Below, in pieces: positions 17,843-27,137 of a DNA stretch of 64,000 nucleotides. The notes under the pieces were generated by a model that searched no databases, was not told the origin of the DNA, and saw nothing but the letters and a program-made list of their open reading frames with translations. The stretch is from Sporosarcina sp. Marseille-Q4063. Lineage in GTDB: Bacteria; Bacillota; Bacilli; Bacillales_A; Planococcaceae. Position numbers and translations under genes: made by a program. Numbering within the stretch: position 1 is the first letter of the stretch; the number at the start of each line of letters is the position of its first letter. Where the stretch lies: assembly GCF_018309085.1 (NCBI RefSeq), contig NZ_CP070502.1:3157001-3221000 (forward strand), read 5' to 3'.

Positions 17843-20614
17843 TTAGTCTTTTTTTATCCCATATTGATGAACGATTTGTTCCATATCTGAAAAACGTTCA
17901 ACTAATTCTTCTGGAGGGACAGGCTTGCTGAACAAATATCCTTGGGCTCCATCACAAAGATTTTGCTGTATGAAAATCAGGTGTTCCTTGGTTTCCACGC
18001 CCTCTGCGATGACCTCAAGGTTTAATTGATGGGCCATGGCAATAATCGTTTTTACAATGGTAGCACTATTGTTGTCTACAGAACAATTCCGTATAAATGA
18101 TTGGTCAATTTTCAGTTTATCGAAGGGGGCTTCCTTCAAGTAATGCAGAGAACTGAATCCCGTTCCAAAGTCGTCTAAACTTATTTTAAGACCTAGGGCT
18201 TTTAATTCGTGCAAGACATTCAGCGCTTGATCACTATCCGCCAGCATACTCTCCGTAATTTCAAGTTCCAGGTATTTAGGATCAAGTCCCGTCTCCCTCA
18301 AAACTTCGCCAACCATTTCCACCAAATTGGGCCGATAAAGCTGCCGGACAGAAAGGTTTACCGATACTTCGAAGAGAGGTAGGCCCGCCTCTTGCCAAGC
18401 CTTTGTTTGCTTACAAGCTGTTCTTAAAACCCATTCGCCAATTGGTACAATCAAGCCCAATTCTTCAGCCAACGGGATAAAGTCCCCGGGTGAAACGAAA
18501 CCTTTTATAGGATGATTCCAACGAATTAAAGCCTCTACACCATTCACTTTTCCGGAAGCCAAATCGAATTTAGGTTGGTAATAGAGCAAGAATTCCTCAC
18601 GCTCAAGTGCCTTCCGAAGACTCATTTCTAACTCAAATCGGTCATGGCTTTGTTCCGAATAACTCAGGTTATATGACTGATAAGCATTTTTCCCGCTCTT
18701 TTTTGCCTGATACATAGCTGCCTCGGCCATTTTGATTAAATCGGCTTCATTCTTTGCGTCATTTGGATACAGGCTAATACCGATACTCGGCGTGACGTAA
18801 AGTTCGTATTGGTTTAAATGAAAAGGATTCGATAAACTGGCAATCATATTTTCCGCAACAGTGGCGGCTTCAACGCTACCCATATTTGGAAGGTAGACCA
18901 AAAATTCATCTCCACGATTTCTTCCTATCTCGCCATGAACGGGAACACAGTTCTTCAGTCTTTCCGATACATCTTTTAATAATCGATCCCCAATTTCGTG
19001 CCCCAACGCATCGTCAATTAACCCGAATTCATCCAAATCAATATATAGCAGAGCCATTGACTCTTTAGATAATGAATTTTTTAAGGAGTTACTGAAAGCG
19101 TTACGATTGAGTAACCCTGTTAAACTATCGTGGAAGGCCAAGTATTCAATGGTCTCTTCGGCAGCTTTACGGCCTGTTATATCTACAATGGTTCCGATAG
19201 CCGCGGGTTTTCCTTGATAAATCATAGCCGATCCAAAGGTTTCCACATAAATGACAGTATTGTCCTTTTTGACCATTCTATATTGATAGTGTGCTGTTTT
19301 GGAAATATCATTTATTCGATTTTTAATGTTTTCTAAAATCACATGATGATCTTCAGGATGAATAAAAGCCAAAACGCTAGCCCCTAAAAGTTCTTCCTCG
19401 TTAGAACCCAACAATTCCATCAATTTCTGATTTGCATAAACAAATTTTCCTTCTTGAGTAATATAAGAACCAACTACTGAGTTTTCAGTCAGACTTCTAT
19501 ACTTATCTTCAGCTTCAGCCAATATGACTTGAGCTTTTTTAAACGCTGTTATATCTTTAATCACAGCATAGACACCGACAATTTGGTCGTTTACGACAAT
19601 AGGGAAGTTCGATATATATACCTCGAATTGTTCACCGGTTTTCCCATAAAAAGCTGAGTTGTAATTCACGCGTTGCCCATTCTTTGCCATGTCAAAGTGT
19701 TTCAAGGTTTTTTCTAATCGATCCGGCACAATTAATGAAATAAAAGATTGATGTAGTATTTCTTCTTCTGTAAACCCGTATAATTCCACTACTCTATTTA
19801 CGCTAAGAAATTTTCCATCCAAATCGAATGTTATGATCATATCTGGATTCTGTTCAAAAAGTGACTGATAAGATTGTTCTAGTGTTTGAGTTTTTATTGA
19901 TTGTGCTGTTATTTTATCCAAAAGGAAAGATTCGAATAAGAAAAAAATAAAAAGAGCGCTAAATACAATTCCTAACACAATCGAAAAAGGCAGCATATTC
20001 ACACTCAAGTCAGTGATTTCTAGATTCACGACAGTTAGGGACATCCTTAAAAGGAAAAGAAATATTGCAAGCGACAGTCCAAAAGAAATGCCACCAACCA
20101 ACTTCACAAAAGGAATCCCCTTATTGTTTCTCAGTAATTTTTTCACCCAACTTAATGCTGAATAAATCCCAACGCAGCCAATTGCAGCGGCGAAAAGAAA
20201 AACAGGGAGATTAAGGTTTATATCAATATCCTCATGGTATGCATTCCAACTTATGAAAGTGGTAGAACAAACGGTAATTCCGAACGCAATAGAACCGAGT
20301 ATTATACCATTTTTAAATTTTAAAAGGTCTGTCGAAAAAAATGAAAGAATGATTGCAATCATTAAAGCAAACCCGACATAAACCATATCTAAATACAAAT
20401 CATTGGTAGGCGTATAGGCCAGATTCCCAATGAACTGCATACACCAGATGCCCAGTCCCAATACTACAGCCCCGCTAACAAACCATCTTTTATGATAATA
20501 ATCAGTAGAAAGATGTCGTAAATAAAAACCATGTGCCGTATAAGAAGCAATTACTACAATAACGATTGATAAAATAACAAGAGGATAATTATATGAACCC
20601 ACCACAAATCCCAA
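17843..20614 (-). CDS. MHYT-like/PAS/PAS/GGDEF/EAL cyclic-di-GMP protein
   Basis: A 923-residue membrane signalling protein. Residues 1-235 form seven spans of MHYT type, but the metal-binding Met-His is Met59-Gln60 and the later His motifs are also lost. Two PAS domains follow (about 245-360 and 370-480), then GGDEF (about 485-650) with motif RGDEF (567-571), then EAL (about 660-910) with EAL at 694-696, DDFGTG, KIDQSF and AEGVET intact. It should sense something at the membrane and break down cyclic-di-GMP; synthesis by the RGDEF domain is possible. Encoded alone, convergent to the preceding gene. Confidence 0.92.
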   Translation of the reverse strand: MGFVVGSYNYPLVILSIVIVVIASYTAHGFYLRHLSTDYYHKRWFVSGAVVLGLGIWCMQFIGNLAYTPTNDLYLDMVYVGFALMIAIILSFFSTDLLKFKNGIILGSIAFGITVCSTTFISWNAYHEDIDINLNLPVFLFAAAIGCVGIYSALSWVKKLLRNNKGIPFVKLVGGISFGLSLAIFLFLLRMSLTVVNLEITDLSVNMLPFSIVLGIVFSALFIFFLFESFLLDKITAQSIKTQTLEQSYQSLFEQNPDMIITFDLDGKFLSVNRVVELYGFTEEEILHQSFISLIVPDRLEKTLKHFDMAKNGQRVNYNSAFYGKTGEQFEVYISNFPIVVNDQIVGVYAVIKDITAFKKAQVILAEAEDKYRSLTENSVVGSYITQEGKFVYANQKLMELLGSNEEELLGASVLAFIHPEDHHVILENIKNRINDISKTAHYQYRMVKKDNTVIYVETFGSAMIYQGKPAAIGTIVDITGRKAAEETIEYLAFHDSLTGLLNRNAFSNSLKNSLSKESMALLYIDLDEFGLIDDALGHEIGDRLLKDVSERLKNCVPVHGEIGRNRGDEFLVYLPNMGSVEAATVAENMIASLSNPFHLNQYELYVTPSIGISLYPNDAKNEADLIKMAEAAMYQAKKSGKNAYQSYNLSYSEQSHDRFELEMSLRKALEREEFLLYYQPKFDLASGKVNGVEALIRWNHPIKGFVSPGDFIPLAEELGLIVPIGEWVLRTACKQTKAWQEAGLPLFEVSVNLSVRQLYRPNLVEMVGEVLRETGLDPKYLELEITESMLADSDQALNVLHELKALGLKISLDDFGTGFSSLHYLKEAPFDKLKIDQSFIRNCSVDNNSATIVKTIIAMAHQLNLEVIAEGVETKEHLIFIQQNLCDGAQGYLFSKPVPPEELVERFSDMEQIVHQYGIKKD

Positions 20615-20867
20615 AATGACCCACTCCGATACGTTTCTAAATTTGTTGAAGATTTGTAAATGAAAATCTTGAAATCACGGGCTATATGTTCTTCCTAAAA
20701 ATGAAATCAATTGCAAATAAAAAGCCACCCTAAAGGTGACCGAAAATAAAAAAATAACCTATTTAATAACCTCATGTTCAGAATACACAGATGTAAAAAT
20801 ACCACAATTTACCGTGGTGTACAAGATGTTTTTTTATATTTTAGAATCTTTTTAGATACCCTTTTTA

Positions 20868-21013
20868 GGTACCTGTGCAAGACACTATTTTGACAATACA
20901 CTACAATTGCATAAAGTGAAAAAGGGATATCGACTGTATAACACTTTGTCGATATCCCATTGGTTTTTTATTCGAAGTCTTGAATTGTCATAAATGAACC
21001 TTGCACAGGTACC
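20868..21013. repeat. GGTACC palindromic repeat, full copy 4
   Basis: A 146-bp copy in the divergent gap between the EAL-protein gene and rpiA. A fragment of an ABC permease gene begins 5 bases after it; copy 5 follows that fragment. The stretch 20615-20867 before it shows nothing beyond the upstream region of the EAL gene. Confidence 0.95.
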
Positions 21014-21017
21014 TCTT

Positions 21018-21170
21018 GAAAATTGTCATTAAGCAGCGTCCAATTAATAATGTGCAAGTAATCCCTTTTTCATCGCAACTCGTTCACAATAGAAAAAGAA
21101 TACTAGGCCTAAAGCGAAATAAAAAATGGCGTTAAATCCGAGAATCAAAAAGTCCCCTAGTCCAATTGAG
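21018..21170 (-). pseudogene. 3'-end fragment of an ABC-2 permease gene
   Basis: About 150 bases closely resembling 42446-42600, the 3' end and trailing sequence of the intact ABC permease gene. The matching stop codon is TTA at 21044-21046 and about 42 codons are kept. Differences are scattered substitutions (for example AGAAAAAGAATACTAGGCC against AGAAAAAAAATACTAGTCC) and one base lost near the break. The fragment is bounded by repeat copies 4 and 5. It is a duplicated or left-over piece and cannot be expressed. Confidence 0.88.
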
Positions 21171-21175
21171 TTTTA

Positions 21176-21321
21176 GGTACCTGTGCAAGACACTATTTTG
21201 ACAATACACTACAATTGAATAACGTGAAAAGGGGATATCGACTGTATAACACTTTGTCGATATCCCTTTGGTTTTTTATTCGAAGTTTTGAATTGTCATA
21301 ATTGCACCGTGCACAGGTACC
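21176..21321. repeat. GGTACC palindromic repeat, full copy 5
   Basis: A 146-bp copy that cuts off the ABC permease fragment on its right side. GAGTTT lies near both outer edges (left at 21168, right at 21325). Confidence 0.95.
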
Positions 21322-21462
21322 GTCCGAGTTTATTAAGGTGAAAACTCTAAGATATTAGAAGATGTCCGAAGTTTTGTACTTTTTAATATGGCTTTCTCAT
21401 GGGATAATTGATATTGTAATCGACGAGTAGAATAATTATTTTGGAAGTTATGAGGTGAAGTC

Positions 21463-22146
21463 ATGAAAGAACAGCTAGAGTTAATTAAAAAAGCAGCTGG
21501 TGAAAAGGCGGCTGAATATATTCAAGATGGTATGGTTATTGGTCTTGGTTCGGGTTCGACAGTGTATTGGATGATGAAAAAGTTGGGTGAAATGATTGCA
21601 GATGGTATGGATGTAAAAGGTATTCCATCTTCGATCCGAACGGAAGGATGGGCCCATGAATTCGGAATTCCACTTACGGATTTTTCGGAAGTTCGCTTGC
21701 TCGACTTGGCGATAGATGGTGCGAATGAAATTGATCCACAGTTTAACCTTTCAAAAGGCGGCGGAGGTTCATTGGTTCGAGAGAAAATCGTCAATGCCAA
21801 TTCTAAAAAGTTGATCATCATTGCAGATGAAACAAAGTTGGTTTCCGCATTAGGGGAAGCACCTTTGCCTGTGGAAATTTTGCAATTTGGTTGGGAAGTT
21901 ACAGTTGAAAAAATTGCGGAACTTGGGTGCAAACCTGTATTAAGAGTGCATGATGGTGAGAGATTCGTTTCGAATAATGGAAATTATATCGTTGATTGTG
22001 AGTTTGAATCGATACAATATCCAGTGAAACTTCATCATGAGTTAAAACTAATGTTAGGTGTTGTGGAAACGGGTTTATTTATTGGCATGACAGATGTTGT
22101 GATTATTGCTGGGGAAGACGGAGTTAAAGTTTTAGAAGTGAAATAA
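21463..22146 (+). CDS. rpiA: Ribose-5-phosphate isomerase A
   Basis: A 227-residue RpiA that interconverts ribulose 5-phosphate and ribose 5-phosphate. Signatures: GLGSGSTV, the catalytic-Asp motif DGANEID, and KGGGGSLVREK with the catalytic Glu. Length is normal. ATG 21463 follows a GAGGTGA ribosome site. It stands alone with its own terminator but lies directly upstream of an operon with hexulose-phosphate synthase, whose product is ribulose 5-phosphate, so the two may be linked in metabolism. Confidence 0.95.
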   Translation: MKEQLELIKKAAGEKAAEYIQDGMVIGLGSGSTVYWMMKKLGEMIADGMDVKGIPSSIRTEGWAHEFGIPLTDFSEVRLLDLAIDGANEIDPQFNLSKGGGGSLVREKIVNANSKKLIIIADETKLVSALGEAPLPVEILQFGWEVTVEKIAELGCKPVLRVHDGERFVSNNGNYIVDCEFESIQYPVKLHHELKLMLGVVETGLFIGMTDVVIIAGEDGVKVLEVK

Positions 22147-22166
22147 AGTTTACATGTTTAATGCTG

Positions 22167-22195
22167 CCGCAATCGAATAGATTGTGGTTTTTTTA
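22167..22195 (+). terminator. Rho-independent terminator after rpiA
   Basis: Stem CCGCAATC / GATTGTGG with one G-T pair, five-base loop, and TTTTTTT. It separates rpiA from the LacI-controlled operon. Confidence 0.88.
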
Positions 22196-22284
22196 TTTTT
22201 AATATAGAAATGATGTTTTGTTTCTGCATGCTCTACTTTCATTGACGTTATTTCATTATAGTATTGGAAATTTTAGAAAATCCC

Positions 22285-22352
22285 TTGTTAAGCGTTTACA
22301 TTTCTGATAATATAAAAATCAATCAACTAAACCGGTTTACTAAATCGGTTTA
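22285..22352 (+). promoter_or_regulatory. Promoter and tandem LacI-type operators before the lacI-like gene
   Basis: A likely promoter is TTGTTA (22285-22290) with TAATAT (22308-22313) 17 bases on. Just downstream lie two half-overlapping palindromes with the central CG typical of LacI-family sites: AAACCGGTTT at 22330-22339 and TAAATCGGTTTA at 22341-22352. Their place at or after the transcription start fits repression of the regulator's own operon. AAGCGTTTACA across the -35 region resembles half of a CcpA cre site, but the spacing is one base off. Confidence 0.7.
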
Positions 22353-22375
22353 GTGTTGAATTGGAGAGAACGACA

Positions 22376-23380
22376 TTGAAAAAAGTAACAATTGATGATG
22401 TTGCAAAAAAAGCGCGTATCTCGAAAAGCACTGTTTCTCAATATCTAAATAAACGCTATGAATATATGAGCGTAGAAACTAGAGAGCGAATTAAAGAAAC
22501 GATTGAGGAATTGGGCTATCAGCCAAATATTGTCGCGCGTTCATTAACACAGAAATCGACTTCAACAATAGGCGTTATCGTAGCAAACATTTTACATGCA
22601 TTTTCAACACAAATCATTCGTACGATTGAAGATTATTGTAATGAAAGAGATTTACATATCATTGTTTGTAATGCAGATGATAAACCAGAAAAAGAAAAGC
22701 GATATATTGATATGCTTTTGGCCAAACAAGTGGATGGTCTGATTATTTTCCCGACTGGAGGAAACCTGGACCTCTATGAACGTTTGCAAAAACAAAATTA
22801 CCCATTAGTTTTTGTCGATAGAGCTGTAAAAGAAATTGATGTTTCTTCAGTCATGTTGGATAATGCACTGGCTTCAGAGTTAGCGGTCAACCATTTCGTT
22901 CAAAAAGGATATTCTCGCATAGGGATTTTAACATCGGAAGTTGTGAGAAATGTTTCTACCCGAATTGAGCGTGTCGCCGGATTTAAACGAGCCATGCTTA
23001 TGAACGGTATGGAAGTTAATGAAGATTTTATCAAAAGTGTAAATGTTGAGCGTGTTCAAGAGGCATTCCATGAAATGTTTTCATTGGAAAAGAGACCAGA
23101 AGCCATAATCGCGGGAAACGACTTGACTTTATTTGAAATATTGAAATATGTAAATGAAAACAATATAAAAGTCCCGGACGATTTGGCGCTTATTGGAATT
23201 GATGATGTCGGGTTTGCAAGTATATATAGCCCGCCACTAACAACGATTGCTCAGCCTACAGTTGAGATGGGGAAGAAAGCAGCTAGTTTATTGGTCAAAA
23301 AAATTAACAAAGATACAGATGAAGCGTACAAATCGGAGTATCGGTTTGAACCAAAGTTAATAGCGCGTGATTCTTGTTAA
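22376..23380 (+). CDS. LacI-family transcriptional repressor
   Basis: A 334-residue LacI/PurR-type regulator. The N-terminal helix-turn-helix (VTIDDVAKKARISKSTVSQYLN) and hinge are followed by a periplasmic-binding-like sugar sensor (GVIVANI at about 60, IIAGNDLTLFEIL, LIGIDDVGF). TTG 22376 is preferred over TTG 22361 because GGAGAG lies between them. It is the first gene of the kinase/HPS/PHI/TRAP operon and tandem CG-centred operators precede it, so it probably represses the operon until a sugar phosphate or sugar acid binds. Confidence 0.92.
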   Translation: MKKVTIDDVAKKARISKSTVSQYLNKRYEYMSVETRERIKETIEELGYQPNIVARSLTQKSTSTIGVIVANILHAFSTQIIRTIEDYCNERDLHIIVCNADDKPEKEKRYIDMLLAKQVDGLIIFPTGGNLDLYERLQKQNYPLVFVDRAVKEIDVSSVMLDNALASELAVNHFVQKGYSRIGILTSEVVRNVSTRIERVAGFKRAMLMNGMEVNEDFIKSVNVERVQEAFHEMFSLEKRPEAIIAGNDLTLFEILKYVNENNIKVPDDLALIGIDDVGFASIYSPPLTTIAQPTVEMGKKAASLLVKKINKDTDEAYKSEYRFEPKLIARDSC

Positions 23381-23404
23381 TGAAGATATAAGGAGATAGT
23401 CAAA

Positions 23405-24358
23405 ATGGTGGAAGTAATTACGATAGGTGATGCAATGATTACCTTGGATCCGACATCGAATGGTCCGCTGCGTTTTGTGCATACATTCGAAAGAAAAGTT
23501 GGCGGGGCTGAACTTAACTTTGCGATTGGATGTGCACGGTTAGGCATGAACACGGGATGGATTAGTCGATTAGGAAACGATGAGTTCGGAAGACATATAT
23601 TAAATTTTGTTCGTGGTGAGGGGATTGACACAGAACATGTGGAACTAGTTGACGGCTACTCGACTTCGCTTAATTTCAAAGAAGTACGAGAAGATGGGAA
23701 CGGTAAAACATTTTATTATCGTGACAATTCCCCAACTGAGGTGCTTACCGTTGATTCGATAGAAGAGGAATATTTTAAAACGGCGAAGCTCCTTCATATT
23801 ACGGGTGTTTTTGCGGCATTGGATAAAGAGAAAAACTTAGCGATTCTTCTAAAAGCTATTGAATATGCGAAAAAGCATAATGTGCTCGTGTCGATGGATC
23901 CCAATATACGTTTAAAACTTTGGACGAGAGAAGAAGTGAAAGAGGCGCTCGTTACTTTATTGCCATCGGTTGATATTTTACTAACAGGATTAGATGAAGC
24001 TGGAATATTATTCGATACGGTGGAACCCGATGAAATAATCAAAATATGTCGCGGTTATGGTGTTTCAACAGTTGCGATTAAGCTTGGTGAAAGCGGTTCA
24101 ATCGGATATAAAGACGGTGAGTACATAGAAGCAGCTCCTGTTAAAGCATCAAAAGTAGTCGATACAGTCGGTGCTGGAGACGGGTTTGATGTAGGTTTTG
24201 TTTACGGTGTATTGAATGGTTGGACGCTCGAACGAACGCTATTATTTGCAAACACAATCGGCTCGATGGTTGTGAGTGTAGCGGGCGATAACGAGGGATT
24301 GCCATTACTTGAAGAAGTACTTATTCGGTTAGGGGAAGGGGAATTTATCGAACGATGA
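23405..24358 (+). CDS. kdgK: PfkB-family sugar kinase, 2-keto-3-deoxygluconate kinase-like
   Basis: A 317-residue ribokinase-fold kinase. The N-terminus (ITIGDAMITLDP, GPLRFVHTFERKVGGAE) closely matches Bacillus-type KDG kinases; the C-terminal ATP/anion-hole motif is DTVGAGDGFD, with catalytic Asp. KDG kinase makes KDPG, but this operon has no KDPG aldolase; one is encoded 9 kb downstream. Next to hexulose-phosphate enzymes, the true substrate could be a ketohexose or ketohexonate other than KDG. Its stop overlaps the next start by ATGA. Confidence 0.85.
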   Translation: MVEVITIGDAMITLDPTSNGPLRFVHTFERKVGGAELNFAIGCARLGMNTGWISRLGNDEFGRHILNFVRGEGIDTEHVELVDGYSTSLNFKEVREDGNGKTFYYRDNSPTEVLTVDSIEEEYFKTAKLLHITGVFAALDKEKNLAILLKAIEYAKKHNVLVSMDPNIRLKLWTREEVKEALVTLLPSVDILLTGLDEAGILFDTVEPDEIIKICRGYGVSTVAIKLGESGSIGYKDGEYIEAAPVKASKVVDTVGAGDGFDVGFVYGVLNGWTLERTLLFANTIGSMVVSVAGDNEGLPLLEEVLIRLGEGEFIER

Positions 24359-24993
24359 AACTCCAAATCGCTTTAGATAGATTGTCGAAAGAAGAATGTA
24401 TAAGCATTTTGGTAGAAACAAGTCCATATGTCGATTGGGTCGAGGTCGGGACGGGTGTTATTAAGCAATACGGTGTTTCAATTATTGAGGATATAAAAAG
24501 ACACTATCCTGAGAAAATTGTTGTTGCCGACATGAAGACGTGTGATGCAGGAAAGCACGAAGCAAAGCAGGTATTTGAAGCGGGAGCTGACATTACAACG
24601 GTCATGGCTTATGCGGATAATCAAACAATTATAGATATGTTAGCGGTTGCAGAAAAGCATAACAAGCGAGTGATGGTCGACCTACTTGGTGTTAAAAGTA
24701 AAACGCGAGTTGAAGAACTTAAAGCGTTGAATGTGGACTTAGTTAGTTTGCACGTTGGAAAAGATATGCAGAAAAATACACAACTTCATGCTGACGTGTA
24801 CGATCTCGTAAAAGGCATAGAAGATTTAGAAGTAGCAATTGCCGGTGGAATCAACCTTGATAGTTTAGATGAAGTCATGGCAAAAGGTCCAAATGTTTTG
24901 ATTGTAGGAAGTACGATTACTAGTGCTGTAAATCCAGGGGATATTGCTAAACAGATGAAAGGAATGATAAAGCGATTTGAAAACAATCATTAA
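24355..24993 (+). CDS. hxlA: 3-hexulose-6-phosphate synthase / KGPDC-family enzyme
   Basis: A 212-residue TIM-barrel enzyme of the OMP decarboxylase superfamily. LQIALD, VEVGTGVI, ADMKTCDAGKHEA (active-site Asp-x-Lys and Asp) and AIAGGI are conserved. Hexulose-phosphate synthase joins formaldehyde and ribulose 5-phosphate; relatives decarboxylate 3-keto-L-gulonate 6-phosphate. The HVGKDMQ segment is not a clean match to either, but the adjoining isomerase gene favours the hexulose-phosphate role. The start overlaps the kinase stop and its end overlaps the next gene by 17 bases. Confidence 0.82.
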   Translation: MKLQIALDRLSKEECISILVETSPYVDWVEVGTGVIKQYGVSIIEDIKRHYPEKIVVADMKTCDAGKHEAKQVFEAGADITTVMAYADNQTIIDMLAVAEKHNKRVMVDLLGVKSKTRVEELKALNVDLVSLHVGKDMQKNTQLHADVYDLVKGIEDLEVAIAGGINLDSLDEVMAKGPNVLIVGSTITSAVNPGDIAKQMKGMIKRFENNH

Positions 24994-25522
24994 CACAGTT
25001 GTGGAAGAAGTTTCGCATGTGCTTACAAATGTGAATGAAGAAGAAGCTATTCAATTCTCAAACGAGTTAGTGAAGGCAAAGCGCATTTTCGTTTGTGGTG
25101 AAGGGCGATCAGGTCTCATGGGGAAAGCTTTTGCGATGCGATTAATGCATGCAAACTACACAGTATTTGTCGTAGGTGAAACAATTACACCGAGTATCCA
25201 AGCAGGCGATTTATTTGTCGCAATTTCGGGTTCAGGGGAGACGAGCTCGATTTATCAGTTAGTTGAAAAAGCGAAGAAAGTCGGGGCGAATGTTCAACTT
25301 GTAACCGTTAACAAAGATTCGTCGATTGGAAATATTGCTGACGGGGTGTTGGTTGTTCCAGCTGCAACGAAATACCGGTTGCCGAGCGAAGCACCAACGA
25401 TTCAACCATTAGGCAATCAATTCGACCAAAGCGTCCATTTGCTACTTGATGCGATTATTATTTCAACGTTAAAAGAAGTTTCAAATGAAGAGTTGCGTAA
25501 TCGCCATGCGAATTTGGAGTAG
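24977..25522 (+). CDS. hxlB: 6-phospho-3-hexuloisomerase (SIS domain)
   Basis: A 181-residue SIS-domain isomerase like Bacillus HxlB, which turns 3-hexulose 6-phosphate into fructose 6-phosphate. Signatures are VCGEGRSGLMGKAFAMRLMH and ISGSGETSSI, with the family's C-terminal PLGNQFDQS. TTG 24977 lies inside the end of the synthase gene, so translation is coupled. With HxlA it completes the ribulose monophosphate route, run either for formaldehyde fixation or, in reverse, to open a hexulose phosphate. Confidence 0.93.
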   Translation: MKTIINTVVEEVSHVLTNVNEEEAIQFSNELVKAKRIFVCGEGRSGLMGKAFAMRLMHANYTVFVVGETITPSIQAGDLFVAISGSGETSSIYQLVEKAKKVGANVQLVTVNKDSSIGNIADGVLVVPAATKYRLPSEAPTIQPLGNQFDQSVHLLLDAIIISTLKEVSNEELRNRHANLE

Positions 25523-25566
25523 GTAGATAAAACAAAATATAAATAAGAAAATGGAGGAAAAACAAA

Positions 25567-26592
25567 ATGAAGAAGTTATTTTCAGGATTAGTCATGTTGT
25601 TAGCATTAACAATGGTTTTGGCAGCATGTGGGGACGATAAAGGTTCAAGTGAAGGCGGTAAGGATGGCAAGATTAAATTACTTGTAGCACATAACCAAAC
25701 ATCACCGGATAACCCATATCAAGTCGGTCTTTTAGAATTCAAAAAAGTCGTTGAAGAAGAATCAAATGGCGACATTGAAGTTGAAGTCCATGCGGGAACT
25801 TTAGGTACTGAAGAAGAGGAACTTGTTCAAAAGCTGAAATTAGGTGCAGCAGATGCTGTATTAGTATCCCCTGGTTTTATGACACAAACAGGTATTAAAG
25901 AAATTGACTTGTTAGCATTTCCGTATCTCTTTGATAGCTATGATCACTGGGAAAAAGTTGTAGACGGTGAAATAGGACAAGAAATGGCGGAATTAATTAA
26001 AGAAAAATCCAATAATGATTTTAATGTTGTGGGCTATTGGTCTGCTGGAGTTCGTCATTACTATGGTAAAAAACCACTTAACTCTTTGGAAGATTTAAAA
26101 GGTTTAACGATTCGTACACAAACTTCAGGTGTTGTCGCAGATTATTGGACGAAAATCGGAGCGATTCCAACGTCGATTGCTTGGGGAGAGTTATATCAAG
26201 CGTTGCAACAAAACGTAGTTGATTCGTCAGAAAATGCGTATCCGTATTTCGCGCAGCAAAATCATCACAAAACAGACAATGGTAAATATACAACAGAAAC
26301 AGGACATGACTACACGACGCGTTTCTTATTAATGAATGGCAAGAAGTTCGATAAATATACAGAAGATCAGCAAGAAATTATTTTGAAAGCGGCGGATGCG
26401 GCTACTCAAGCTGAACGTGAAGCGCTATATGCTCAAGAAGATGAGTATAAGCAAATTTTACTAGATGATGGCGGAGAGGTTAATGAAATTGATCGTCAGC
26501 CGTTTATTGACGCAGCAATTGAAGTTCAAGATAAAACAGCAGAAAGCATCGGCGCAACAGAATTACTTCAAAAAATAAGAGATTTAAAATAA
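25567..26592 (+). CDS. TRAP transporter solute-binding lipoprotein (DctP family)
   Basis: A 341-residue DctP-type binding protein. The signal peptide ends in lipobox LAAC (Cys21). The family signature covering LNSLEDLKGLTIRTQTSG includes the Arg that salt-bridges the substrate carboxylate, so the ligand is probably a sugar acid or another carboxylate. GGAGG precedes ATG 25567. It is co-transcribed with the kinase, HPS and PHI genes and feeds the DctQM permease. Confidence 0.93.
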   Translation: MKKLFSGLVMLLALTMVLAACGDDKGSSEGGKDGKIKLLVAHNQTSPDNPYQVGLLEFKKVVEEESNGDIEVEVHAGTLGTEEEELVQKLKLGAADAVLVSPGFMTQTGIKEIDLLAFPYLFDSYDHWEKVVDGEIGQEMAELIKEKSNNDFNVVGYWSAGVRHYYGKKPLNSLEDLKGLTIRTQTSGVVADYWTKIGAIPTSIAWGELYQALQQNVVDSSENAYPYFAQQNHHKTDNGKYTTETGHDYTTRFLLMNGKKFDKYTEDQQEIILKAADAATQAEREALYAQEDEYKQILLDDGGEVNEIDRQPFIDAAIEVQDKTAESIGATELLQKIRDLK

Positions 26593-26657
26593 AGGAGGAC
26601 GAGGGTGCGGATTCGTGCCCTTATCTTTTATCCTTTTAGGGAGGTAAGTGAACAATT

Positions 26658-27137
26658 ATGTTTATTAGAAGGCTAGAACGTATTCAAATGGCGGCAGGGG
26701 TTGTAAGTCTATGTATCTTTTTCATAGCAATCATCGTTCAAATTGTAACGCGTCATATGAAAATAGCGGTCATTTGGACGGAAGAAGTAGCAAACTACTC
26801 CTTCGTTTGGGCAATTTTTATGGGAGCGGCTGTCATGGTTAACCGAAGAGAACATTTTAGTTTCGACTTTTTAACTAGCCGATTTAAAGGGAAAAAGAAA
26901 GCGAGTTTATTCTTTTTTAATGATACTGTCATCATGCTTTTTAGCTTCGCAATCTTTTTTTACGGCCTTCAAGCAATGACAACATTTTGGAATTATAATT
27001 GGGTAGCACTCCCGTTCATGAAAATGGGATATGTGTGGATTTCGATTCCAATTATGGGAATTACAATGTTCATTTACGCGTGTAATCATTTAATCGAAAA
27101 TGTGAAAGCCCTTCGCAGTAAGGAGGTACCAGAATGA
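26658..27137 (+). CDS. TRAP transporter small permease (DctQ family)
   Basis: A 159-residue four-span membrane protein. WTEEVANYSFVWAIFMGAAVMVNRREHF is the DctQ core pattern. It bridges the binding protein and the large subunit of a sodium- or proton-driven importer. AGGGAGG precedes ATG 26658, and its stop overlaps the next start by ATGA. Confidence 0.93.
   Translation: MFIRRLERIQMAAGVVSLCIFFIAIIVQIVTRHMKIAVIWTEEVANYSFVWAIFMGAAVMVNRREHFSFDFLTSRFKGKKKASLFFFNDTVIMLFSFAIFFYGLQAMTTFWNYNWVALPFMKMGYVWISIPIMGITMFIYACNHLIENVKALRSKEVPE

Noticed and set aside
22285..22302. CcpA cre site before the lacI-like gene
   Set aside because: AAGCGTTTACA gives a good right half, but the left half is offset by one base; kept only as a remark.
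26593..26657. Terminator between the DctP and DctQ genes
   Set aside because: GGGTGCGGATTCGTGCCC looks symmetric but is a mirror-like sequence that pairs at only a few positions.
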